A model generated the notes under the pieces. That model was not told the DNA's origin. It made no database searches and saw only the letters and a list, made by a program, of their open reading frames with translations. Position numbers and translations under genes: made by a program. This document shows positions 1-5,707 of a stretch of 10,467 nucleotides of DNA, one piece after another. Every line of letters starts with the position of its first letter. Positions within the stretch are counted from its first letter, which is position 1. The DNA comes from an uncultured Oscillospiraceae bacterium (GTDB lineage: Bacteria; Bacillota; Clostridia; Oscillospirales; Ruminococcaceae). The stretch lies in the NCBI GenBank assembly GCA_900547455.1, contig URGV01000056.1, positions 1 to 10,467 on the forward strand, in the 5' to 3' direction.

Positions 1-115
1 CCCCGGGTGACTTTCTCCCCGATGAGAAAGTCACCAAAGAATCTCCCAGAGGGGACACCCCTCTGGGTACTCCCCCTGAGGGGGACGCTTCGCTCCCCCT
101 GCGGCGGTGCCGCAC
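1..115. repeat. Hairpin-rich intergenic repeat, left edge
   Basis: Four successive inverted repeats are packed into about 110 bases. They are a 12-bp stem at 6-17/24-35 with a 6-nt loop, a 10-bp stem at 45-54/58-67 with a 3-nt loop, a 6-bp stem at 71-76/80-85, and a 5-bp stem at 101-105/109-113. None overlaps a plausible gene. The first 20 bases recur at the far right end of the window (10448-10467) with one mismatch. This looks like a dispersed intergenic repeat element of the REP/MITE-like kind, or part of a structured RNA that ends at the terminator at 146-190. The element is probably cut by the window edge. Confidence 0.6.
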
Positions 116-145
116 CCCCTCGATAGGGTTTCAGCCTCTGACCCA

Positions 146-190
146 GACCGATTTGCCACTTTGAGATGGGTGGGCAAATCGGTCTTTTTT
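146..190 (+). terminator. Rho-independent terminator, rightward
   Basis: A perfect 12-bp stem (146-157 pairing with 173-184) encloses a 15-nt loop and is followed directly by six T residues (185-190). It points rightward, so it would end a transcript entering from beyond the left edge or the hairpin-rich element itself. No gene for it is visible inside the window. Confidence 0.75.
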
Positions 191-420
191 CTCCCCGGGA
201 TTGGCAGAGGGCACACCTTCTGGTTTCAGGCCGTGGCGCGGGGAGCGGCGATTAGCGAGGCGCGGCAATCACAATTCGCTCACATCGTTATGATACTTTC
301 ACTGCAACGAACGGTCAAACTCTCTCTCCCTCTCTATATTATTATATTATCTTTTTTATATAAAGAGAGTATCTTTCGTTACAGTATCCCAACAAATGGC
401 TTACCTATGCGGTTTGTTGC

Positions 421-460
421 TGATACTGGGGGTGATACCAGCCTGATACTCAGCTGATAC
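421..460. repeat. Four phased TGATAC direct repeats
   Basis: TGATAC occurs at 421-426, 433-438, 444-449 and 455-460, with start-to-start spacings of 12, 11 and 11 bp, about one helical turn. A further TGATAC lies at 291-296. The complementary GTATCA lies at 549-554, and shorter GTATC forms lie at 369-373 and 384-388. Motifs phased on one face of the helix are typical of binding-site arrays for a regulator, but no matching protein is identified. Confidence 0.5.
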
Positions 461-475
461 CAGCGGGCTTTTTTT
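440..475 (+). terminator. Possible intrinsic terminator
   Basis: A 6-bp stem (440-445 with 464-469, including one G-T pair) encloses an 18-nt loop and runs into seven T residues (469-475). The loop is long and the stem short, so this is only a candidate. An alternative 4-bp hairpin (453-456/461-464) just before GGGC and the T run is also possible. Confidence 0.3.
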
Positions 476-622
476 GTAAACGAACAGATTCGTTCTTTTG
501 AGGGAATAACGAGCGGCCCGGGTATTGGGCGGTTGGTTACAGGGGGCAGTATCACTATTTGTAACAGATGATTCTTTTTTACCCGCGGCTAACTGCTGCC
601 ATCATCGGGGAGAGCCGCTCTC

Positions 623-651
623 TTGCAACCGGCCCACAATTGTGTTAAAAT
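623..651 (+). promoter_or_regulatory. Sigma-70-type promoter of the regulator-mutY pair
   Basis: The -35 box TTGCAA (623-628) and the -10 box TAAAAT (646-651) are separated by exactly 17 bp. TG at 643-644 gives an extended -10. Transcription would start near 658, leaving an untranslated leader of about 115 nt before the TTG start at 773. This is the only good promoter seen ahead of the two rightward genes. Confidence 0.65.
635..644. promoter_or_regulatory. Palindromic candidate operator in promoter spacer
   Basis: CACAATTGTG is a perfect 10-bp palindrome lying between the -35 and -10 boxes, where a bound dimer would block RNA polymerase. Autoregulation by the DtxR-family protein encoded just downstream is the natural guess, but the site is shorter than classical DtxR/MntR operators and the link is inference. 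Confidence 0.35.
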
Positions 652-772
652 AAGGACAAGTTCATCCGCGCATCCTGTGCAGAACATCCATTTTCTTCCG
701 TCTCTCTGCCGCTTTGTTGCGCACACCTTACAGGAAAACCATCATCTTTTTTTGGAAAGGAGAGGTGTTTGT

Positions 773-1165
773 TTGAAGATTCAGGAATCCGGTGAAAACT
801 ATCTGGAGACAATCCTCATGCTCGAACAGAAAAACGGCACGGTGCGCTCGATCGACATCGCCAACGAGCTGGAATTTTCCAAGCCCAGCGTCAGCCGCGC
901 CATGAGCATCCTGCGCACCGCCGGCTACATCACCATGGATAAAAACAATCTGATCCTGTTGACCGAGGAGGGCCGCAGGCGGGCGGAGGCCATCTATGAC
1001 CGGCACTGCACCCTCACCCGCTTTTTGGAGGCTCTGGGCGTCAGCGCCGAAAACGCCGCTGCCGACGCCTGCCGCATCGAGCACATCATCAGCGAGGAGA
1101 CCTTCGACAGGATTAAGGATTTCCTCCACAACCAGCAATCCCAAAACAGCGAGGCGCAGCGATGA
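773..1165 (+). CDS. DtxR/MntR-family metal-dependent transcriptional regulator
   Basis: This is a 130-residue DNA-binding regulator that probably senses Fe2+ or Mn2+ and represses metal-uptake or related genes. A winged helix-turn-helix occupies about residues 22-62 and a metal-binding/dimerisation domain about 65-118. The C-terminal SH3-like domain of full-length DtxR is absent, so its size resembles MntR. The motif DACRIEH (98-104) supplies Cys100, Glu103 and His104, matching the Cys-Glu-His ligand set of DtxR rather than the Glu of MntR. The position equivalent to DtxR Met10 or MntR Asp8 is Asn9. Of the DtxR ancillary-site residues only His78 is kept. The TTG at 773 is chosen because AAAGGAGAGG (756-765) lies 7 nt upstream and the similarity to the family begins there; the frame is open further upstream but lies in leader sequence. 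The stop overlaps the mutY start by 4 nt (ATGA). The target genes are unknown. Confidence 0.88.
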   Translation: MKIQESGENYLETILMLEQKNGTVRSIDIANELEFSKPSVSRAMSILRTAGYITMDKNNLILLTEEGRRRAEAIYDRHCTLTRFLEALGVSAENAAADACRIEHIISEETFDRIKDFLHNQQSQNSEAQR

Positions 1166-2265
1166 GCGCCCGCAGCACCCCCCAAGAGCGGCTCGAACAG
1201 ATGGTGGAGCCGCTCTTATTTTGGTTTTCGCAGTCCCACCGCGACCTGCCCTGGCGGCGGGAGCCCTCCCCCTACCACGTCTGGGTTTCGGAGGTGATGC
1301 TCCAGCAGACCCGCGTGGAGGCGGTCAAGCCCTACTACGAGCGGTTTTTGGCCGCGCTGCCCACCGTTCAGGCGCTGGCCGGCTGCCCTCAGGAGCAGCT
1401 GCTCAAGCTCTGGGAGGGGCTCGGCTATTACAGCCGGGCGCGCAACCTGCAAAGGGCAGCGCAGGAGATTGTGCGCTGCTACAACGGCCAGCTGCCCGCC
1501 AGCTACGACCTGCTCAAAAAGCTGCCCGGCATCGGCGACTACACCGCCGGCGCCATCGCCTCCATCGCCTTCGACCTGCCGGTGCCCGCGGTGGACGGCA
1601 ACGTCCTGCGGGTGCTGACCCGGGTGCTGGCCTGCTCCGACGACATCGCGCTGCCCGCCACCAAGGAGACCTTCCGCCAGCTCCTGCTTCCGGTCGAGCC
1701 CACCCCCGGCGCGGGCGCCTTTAACCAGGCGCTGATGGAGCTGGGGGCGGTGGTCTGCCTGCCCAACTCCCCGCCCCAGTGCCTTGTCTGCCCGCTGCAG
1801 GGGCTGTGTCTGGCCCACCAGCAGGGCTGTGAAACCGACTACCCGGTCAAGTCCCCCAAGAAGGCCCGCCGCATCGAGCAGCGCACCCTGCTTCTGTTCA
1901 GCTGCACCTTCCCGGAGGGGAAACGCATCCTGCTGCACCGCCGCCCGGAGAAGGGCGTGCTGCGCGGCATGTGGGAATTTCCCGCCCTGGAGGGAAAGCT
2001 CTCCCAGGACGACGCCCTGCGGCAGGCGCTGCGGATAGTGGAGCCGTACGGCCTCTTCGTCCGCAAGATTACCCCGCTGCGGGACGCCAAACACATCTTC
2101 ACCCACATCGAGTGGCAGATGTCCGCCTGGCTGCTTTCGGCAACGGCGGACAGCCTCCCCGAGACGCAGGCTGCCCTGCCGGAGGATTTTTCTCTGGTGC
2201 AGCGCCTTGCAGACATCCCCCTGCCCTCCGCCTTCAAGGCCTACCGGACGGTGTTCGGGGAATAA
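1162..2265 (+). CDS. mutY: A/G-specific adenine DNA glycosylase MutY
   Basis: This 367-residue base-excision-repair enzyme removes adenine mispaired with 8-oxoguanine, preventing G:C to T:A mutations. The glycosylase domain contains SEVMLQQTRV with catalytic Glu44, a helix-hairpin-helix LPGIGDYTAGAI at 121-132 and the conserved Asp145 in VDGNV. Tyr127 sits where endonuclease III has its catalytic Lys, which supports MutY over Nth. Cys199, Cys207, Cys210 and Cys216 form the [4Fe-4S] motif with spacing C-X7-C-X2-C-X5-C, one residue longer in the first gap than in E. coli. From about 235 to 360 there is the NUDIX-like 8-oxoG-recognition domain. The ATG overlaps the stop of the upstream regulator, and a GAGG (1151-1154) lies 7 nt upstream, so translation is probably coupled. 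The length is usual and no key residue is missing. Confidence 0.96.
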   Translation: MSARSTPQERLEQMVEPLLFWFSQSHRDLPWRREPSPYHVWVSEVMLQQTRVEAVKPYYERFLAALPTVQALAGCPQEQLLKLWEGLGYYSRARNLQRAAQEIVRCYNGQLPASYDLLKKLPGIGDYTAGAIASIAFDLPVPAVDGNVLRVLTRVLACSDDIALPATKETFRQLLLPVEPTPGAGAFNQALMELGAVVCLPNSPPQCLVCPLQGLCLAHQQGCETDYPVKSPKKARRIEQRTLLLFSCTFPEGKRILLHRRPEKGVLRGMWEFPALEGKLSQDDALRQALRIVEPYGLFVRKITPLRDAKHIFTHIEWQMSAWLLSATADSLPETQAALPEDFSLVQRLADIPLPSAFKAYRTVFGE

Positions 2266-2273
2266 AATATTGC

Positions 2274-2318
2274 AAAAAAAGGGACGCGATGCAAAGCTGC
2301 AAAGCGCCCCTCTCTTTT
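2274..2318. terminator. Bidirectional intrinsic terminator between convergent genes
   Basis: The arms GGGACGC (2281-2287) and GCGCCCC (2304-2310) pair with one A-C mismatch. An inner GCA/TGC pairing (2291-2293/2298-2300) adds stability. An A7 run (2274-2280) lies on one side and a T5 run (2315-2319) on the other, so the element can end both the rightward mutY transcript and the leftward operon. It overlaps the stop codon of the leftward gene. Confidence 0.6.
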
Positions 2319-2857
2319 TATACATTGAGGATAATTTCCTGCGGATATTCCGCATCGATGAGCAAATAGTCGCAGCCGTACTTTCTGCACTGTTCGAGAT
2401 TTTCCGCGTTTTCCTGCAGCATTTGCTGCTGCATCTGCTGCTGCATTTGCTGCTGCTCGATGCCGTCGTCCAGCCGCTGCTCGATGTCGTCGGCGTGGGA
2501 GAGGATCTCCCCAAAGTGCTCCCGGATGTACCGCTCGCTCATCACCAGACAGAGGTAGCGGATTTCGGCAAGGTAGCTTTCCGCAAAGCTCTCCTTCCAG
2601 TCAAAGGGGATGTAGCACCCCTCCACAATCAGGTTCTGCCGGTTTTCGATGGCGGTCTTGACCATCTCCCGCACAATCGGCCAGAGGTAGTCGGTCAGCT
2701 CCCGGTCGTCCTCCGGGGTCAGCCTGGTCTGCCCGCTGCGGATCAGCCCCATCTTCAGATGGTCGATCGAAAGATAGGGGTAGTGATGCCGCTCCAGCAG
2801 CCGCTGGGCCAGCAGCGTCTTGCCGGTGTGGGAACCTCCCGCAATCAAAATAACCAT
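2318..2857 (-). CDS. P-loop kinase-like protein with glutamine-rich insert
   Basis: This 179-residue nucleotide-binding protein has a Walker A motif GGSHTGKT (7-14) at its N terminus and LIVEG (76-80), which resembles a Walker B strand followed by an acidic residue. The overall form is that of small P-loop kinases (adenylate kinase / 2-phosphoglycerate kinase / zeta-toxin-like fold), but the substrate cannot be read from the sequence. Residues 135-146 are three consecutive QQQM units inside a longer charged, probably helical stretch (about 124-158), an unusual insert. The ATG at 2857 has TAGGAGG 7 nt upstream, overlapping the ogt stop codon, and the gap to ogt is only 10 nt. It is therefore the last gene of the leftward cluster with EamA and ogt. 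No antitoxin gene is adjacent, which argues against a zeta-toxin role. Confidence 0.75.
   Translation of the reverse strand: MVILIAGGSHTGKTLLAQRLLERHHYPYLSIDHLKMGLIRSGQTRLTPEDDRELTDYLWPIVREMVKTAIENRQNLIVEGCYIPFDWKESFAESYLAEIRYLCLVMSERYIREHFGEILSHADDIEQRLDDGIEQQQMQQQMQQQMLQENAENLEQCRKYGCDYLLIDAEYPQEIILNV
2420..2455 (-). repeat. 12-bp in-frame tandem repeat encoding QQQM units
   Basis: Three 12-bp units of the pattern CAG-CAG-CAG/A-ATG type (read on the minus strand) encode QQQM three times within the P-loop protein, residues 135-146. The units differ only at synonymous-type positions. Because the unit is a multiple of three, copy-number change would keep the frame. Confidence 0.75.
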
Positions 2858-2867
2858 ACCCCGCCTC

Positions 2868-3335
2868 CTATCGCTGTCTGGTCCGGCGCTCCAGCGCCAG
2901 CAGCTCTTGCTTCACACTGAGTCCCCCGGCATATCCGGTCAGCGAGCCGTTTGCGCCGATGACCCGGTGGCAGGGCACGATGATGGCGATGGGGTTGCGG
3001 TTGTTGGCCATCCCCACCGCGCGGCCGGCTTTTGGATTGCCCACCTGCGCCGCAATCTGTCCGTAGCTTCTGGTCTCCCCGTAGGGGATTTCCCGCAGCG
3101 CCGCCCAGACCTTCTGCTGAAAGGGCGTGCCCTGCATCCGCAGCGGGAGGTCAAACACCTGCCGCTGCCCCGCAAAGTATTCGGCAAGCTGCTGCTTTGC
3201 CTGCCCGAGCAGCGGCGTCTCCTCCTCGGTTTGTGAGGCCGCATCCGGCTGGAAAGATACCCGCACCAGCGCCCCGTCCTCCTCCTGCAGCCAGAGCTTG
3301 CCGATGGGGGAAGGGACGGAAAGGGTGTGCTTCAT
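2868..3335 (-). CDS. ogt: Methylated-DNA-protein-cysteine methyltransferase
   Basis: This 155-residue suicide repair protein transfers the alkyl group from O6-alkylguanine (and O4-alkylthymine) in DNA to its own cysteine. The hallmark PCHRVIG is at 121-127 with acceptor Cys122. The DNA-binding recognition region has GTPFQQKVW (69-77), PYGETRSYGQIA (84-95) and RAVGMANNRNP (105-115), with the Asn-rich hinge typical of the family. The N-terminal ribonuclease-like domain (1-65) is short, as usual for Ogt-type rather than Ada-type proteins, and no Ada-like regulatory domain is present. The start ATG abuts the stop of the EamA gene with no gap, and AAGGAGG lies 8 nt upstream inside that gene, so the genes are co-transcribed. 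The TAG stop forms part of the ribosome binding site for the next gene. Confidence 0.95.
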   Translation of the reverse strand: MKHTLSVPSPIGKLWLQEEDGALVRVSFQPDAASQTEEETPLLGQAKQQLAEYFAGQRQVFDLPLRMQGTPFQQKVWAALREIPYGETRSYGQIAAQVGNPKAGRAVGMANNRNPIAIIVPCHRVIGANGSLTGYAGGLSVKQELLALERRTRQR

Positions 3336-4253
3336 CTACACTTCCTCCTTTTTCTCCACAAGCGCCGGCTCCTCCTTTTTGCCAAAGGAAAATTCCGGCA
3401 GGATGATCGACGCCAGGATGATGACGCCGCCCACCACCATCTGCGCGCTCAGCGGGTCGTAGCCGAGCAGCACCGAAAAGATGCTGCCGAACAGCGACTC
3501 GGTCGAGAGGATGATCGCCGCCTTGGTGGAGTTGACATGCTTCTGGGCGGTCGTCTGCAAAAAGTAGCACAGGCAGGTGCTGAACACGCCCAGGTACACC
3601 ACCGCGCTCATGCCGTCGGCGTTGAGGAAGGCGGAAAAGTCCCGGTCGGTCAGAAGGAACATCAAAAATCCCCAGGCCGCCGCCACCACAAACTGCAAAA
3701 AGACGATCACCTTGGCCTCCATCCGCACCGCCAAAATGCCGGTGGTGACAATCTGGCAGGCAAACAGCAGGGCGCAGCCGAGGGTCAGCAGGTCGCCGAT
3801 CTGGAAGGAAATGCCGCTCGAGAGGTTCACCGACAAGATGCCGATGCCGATCAGGCACAAAAAGGAGGAGAGGATATACTTGGTCCCCGGTTTCTTCCTG
3901 CTGACCGCCCACCACAAAAACGGCACCATCACCACGTTTGCGGCGGTGATGAAGGCGTTGTTGGAGGGGGTGGTGTACTGCAGCGCCACCGTCTGCACAT
4001 AAAAGGCGAAGAACAAAAAGGTCCCGATCAGAAATCCGCCCTTCCAGTGCTCCTTTTTGAGCTGCTGCTTTAAATCCCTGTGGAACACCAGCCCCACAAT
4101 CAGCGCCGCGATGGCAAAGCGCACAAACATGATAAACGCCGAGCTCAAATTGGCGTCCAGCGCCATCTGCGAGGCGATAAATCCTGTCCCCCAGATCACC
4201 GCTACCAGCAGCAGGGACAGGCTGCCCATCACTTCTACCCGTTTCTTTTCCAT
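3336..4253 (-). CDS. EamA-family (DMT superfamily) transporter
   Basis: This 305-residue inner-membrane protein has about ten hydrophobic segments arranged as two EamA repeats (about 10-140 and 150-290), the standard layout of the drug/metabolite transporter superfamily. The first segment carries the family-typical AVIWGTGFIASQ (18-29). Members export or import amino acids, nucleobases or other small metabolites, and the substrate here cannot be predicted. The C terminus ends in a short, highly charged Lys/Glu tail that should be cytoplasmic. The ATG at 4253 has AAGGAG about 6 nt upstream and lies 24 nt after the MATE gene, so the two exporters probably share a transcript. The stop touches the ogt start. 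Confidence 0.9.
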   Translation of the reverse strand: MEKKRVEVMGSLSLLLVAVIWGTGFIASQMALDANLSSAFIMFVRFAIAALIVGLVFHRDLKQQLKKEHWKGGFLIGTFLFFAFYVQTVALQYTTPSNNAFITAANVVMVPFLWWAVSRKKPGTKYILSSFLCLIGIGILSVNLSSGISFQIGDLLTLGCALLFACQIVTTGILAVRMEAKVIVFLQFVVAAAWGFLMFLLTDRDFSAFLNADGMSAVVYLGVFSTCLCYFLQTTAQKHVNSTKAAIILSTESLFGSIFSVLLGYDPLSAQMVVGGVIILASIILPEFSFGKKEEPALVEKKEEV

Positions 4254-4277
4254 CTTCTCTCTCCTTCTTCTCTTTTC

Positions 4278-5633
4278 TTAAAGCTGGTCGTGCAGCTGCT
4301 GCCGCTCAAGCCAGTGCGATTTGTAATAGTAGATCAGCATTGTCAGCCCGCTGCCAAACCAGGTCAGCGTGTACCCCAGATAGACCACCACAATGCTGTG
4401 GAAAACCGGCATCGCCAGCGTCAGCCAGATGATGCGCAGCACGCACATGTTGCCCACCAGCGCCAGCATCGGCACAATCGAGATGCCCGCTCCGCGCACC
4501 ACGCCCGCATAGGTGTGCGCCACCGACAGGCAGACATAGCCCGGCACCAAAAAGTGCATCATGTTCACCGCGTAGGAAAGCACCTCCGGGTCGGAAGAAA
4601 AGACCCGCAGCAGGTTGCCGCCAAAGGCATAGAGCAGCACCGAGAGGGTGACGGTGACCGCAAGGGAGAGCTTTAAGCAGGTGGAGGCGCCCTTCTTCAC
4701 GCGCTCATAGTTGCGCGCGCCGACGTTCTGACCAGTGAAGGTGGTGACCGCCATCGAAAAGCTCATGACCGGCAGGACGGCAAAGCCGTCGATCTTGGTG
4801 TAGGCGCTGCAGCCCGCCACCGCCGCCGCGCCAAAGCTGTTGATGTTGTACTGCACAATCAGGTTGGAGAAGGAGACGACCGCGTTCTGGATGCCGCCCG
4901 GCAGGCCGATGCGGATGGTCTCCAAAAGCGCGTGCTTGTGGAAGCGGATGTCCCTGAGGATCAGGCGGTAGCACTCCTTGGTTGTGATCAGCCGGATCAG
5001 CACCAGTCCCGCGGAAATGACCTGCGCGATCAGTGTGGCCCAGGCCACGCCCGCCACGCCCATCTGGACGTTGATGACAAACACCAGGTCCAGCACGATG
5101 TTGACCACGCTGGACACCATCAAAAAGTAAAGCGGGGTGCGCGAGTCGCCGATGGCGCGCAGGATGCCCGAACCCATGTTGTAGATCATCAGCGCGATGA
5201 CGCCCATGAAGTAGATCTGCAGATAGGTCACCGAGCCCTCCATGATCTCCGCCGGGGTGTCCAGCAGCCGCAGGATGGCCGGCGACAGCCCCACCCCGAT
5301 AAAGCCCATCACCACGCCGGCCACCAGGCACAGCGCGATGGTGGTGTGCACGCCGTCGTGGACGCCCTTCTCGTCCTTGGCGCCAAAAAACTGCGCGATG
5401 ACAACGCCCGCCCCGGTGCCAAGGCCGGTGAACAGCCCGACCATCAGGTTGACAATGGGGGTGCTGGCGCCCACCGCCGCCAGGGCGTTGGGGCCGATGT
5501 AGTTGCCCACCACGATCGAATCCACCGTGTTGTAAAATTGCTGGAACAGGTTGCCCAGCAGCAGCGGCAGCGCGAACAGCAGCAGCTGCTTCCAGATGAC
5601 GCCCTCGGTCATCAGTCCCTTGTTTTGCTTCAT
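4278..5633 (-). CDS. MATE-family cation-coupled multidrug/metabolite exporter
   Basis: This 451-residue membrane protein is of the size and hydrophobic pattern of MATE transporters (about 12 helices in two related halves). These exchange Na+ or H+ for organic cations or other small molecules across the cytoplasmic membrane. Characteristic pieces are LPLLLGNLFQQFYNTVDSIV near the N terminus (helix 1 of the first half), GASTPIVNL, and FTGQNVGARN in the second half. It resembles the large clostridial 'Na+-driven multidrug efflux pump' group; the true substrate is unknown. A modest ribosome binding site (AGAGGG) precedes the ATG at 5633. The gene follows the alpha-galactosidase by 74 nt containing a hairpin, and precedes the EamA gene by 24 nt. 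Confidence 0.92.
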   Translation of the reverse strand: MKQNKGLMTEGVIWKQLLLFALPLLLGNLFQQFYNTVDSIVVGNYIGPNALAAVGASTPIVNLMVGLFTGLGTGAGVVIAQFFGAKDEKGVHDGVHTTIALCLVAGVVMGFIGVGLSPAILRLLDTPAEIMEGSVTYLQIYFMGVIALMIYNMGSGILRAIGDSRTPLYFLMVSSVVNIVLDLVFVINVQMGVAGVAWATLIAQVISAGLVLIRLITTKECYRLILRDIRFHKHALLETIRIGLPGGIQNAVVSFSNLIVQYNINSFGAAAVAGCSAYTKIDGFAVLPVMSFSMAVTTFTGQNVGARNYERVKKGASTCLKLSLAVTVTLSVLLYAFGGNLLRVFSSDPEVLSYAVNMMHFLVPGYVCLSVAHTYAGVVRGAGISIVPMLALVGNMCVLRIIWLTLAMPVFHSIVVVYLGYTLTWFGSGLTMLIYYYKSHWLERQQLHDQL

Positions 5634-5670
5634 CTCGATCCCTCTTTTTCTTCTAAAAGTCTCTCCCCTT

Positions 5671-5693
5671 GGGGCGGCTCTTTTTACCGCCCC
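5671..5693 (-). other. Intercistronic hairpin between alpha-galactosidase and MATE genes
   Basis: A perfect 7-bp all-GC stem (5671-5677 with 5687-5693) has a 9-nt loop and sits 15 nt beyond the alpha-galactosidase stop. On the transcribed minus strand the nearest T run (TTTT) comes only about 13 nt later, so it is a weak terminator at best. It may instead be an mRNA-stabilising or attenuating hairpin that lowers expression of the downstream genes. Confidence 0.5.
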
Positions 5694-5707
5694 GGCAAAG
5701 CTTTCTC

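Larger units (their letters stand above)
191..622. other. Long intergenic region without a convincing gene
   Basis: No reading frame here has a ribosome binding site together with a recognisable protein. A 116-codon frame that crosses the terminator at 146-190 is rejected. The stretch contains a pyrimidine-rich run (about 318-335) and an AT-rich island (about 335-364) flanked by CTCTCT and AGAGAG, which can pair (330-335/364-369). It also holds a cluster of TGATAC/GTATCA motifs between 291 and 554 and a T7 run at 469-475. A weak 6-bp inverted repeat lies at 479-484/489-494. The region may be regulatory or may encode a small RNA, but nothing decides this. Confidence 0.5.

Noticed and set aside
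107..457. A 116-codon rightward reading frame in the left intergenic region
   Set aside because: It runs through the intrinsic terminator and the AT-rich island, has no good ribosome binding site and resembles no protein family.
421..460. The TGATAC repeats as a CRISPR array
   Set aside because: The repeated units are only 6 bp with 5-6 bp spacing, far shorter than CRISPR repeats and spacers, and no cas gene is present.
623..772. A longer start for the DtxR-family protein at 623
   Set aside because: The extra 50 codons cover the promoter and leader and show no domain similarity. The TTG at 773 has a strong ribosome binding site at the right distance.
1216..2514. A 432-codon leftward frame antisense to mutY
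   Set aside because: It is a GC-rich shadow of mutY. The composition is Gly/Ala/Gln/Arg-rich without motifs, and mutY on the other strand is unambiguous.
2318..2857. The kinase-like gene as a zeta-toxin of a toxin-antitoxin pair
   Set aside because: Only the P-loop fold is shared. No small antitoxin gene is adjacent, and it sits at the end of a metabolic/repair operon.
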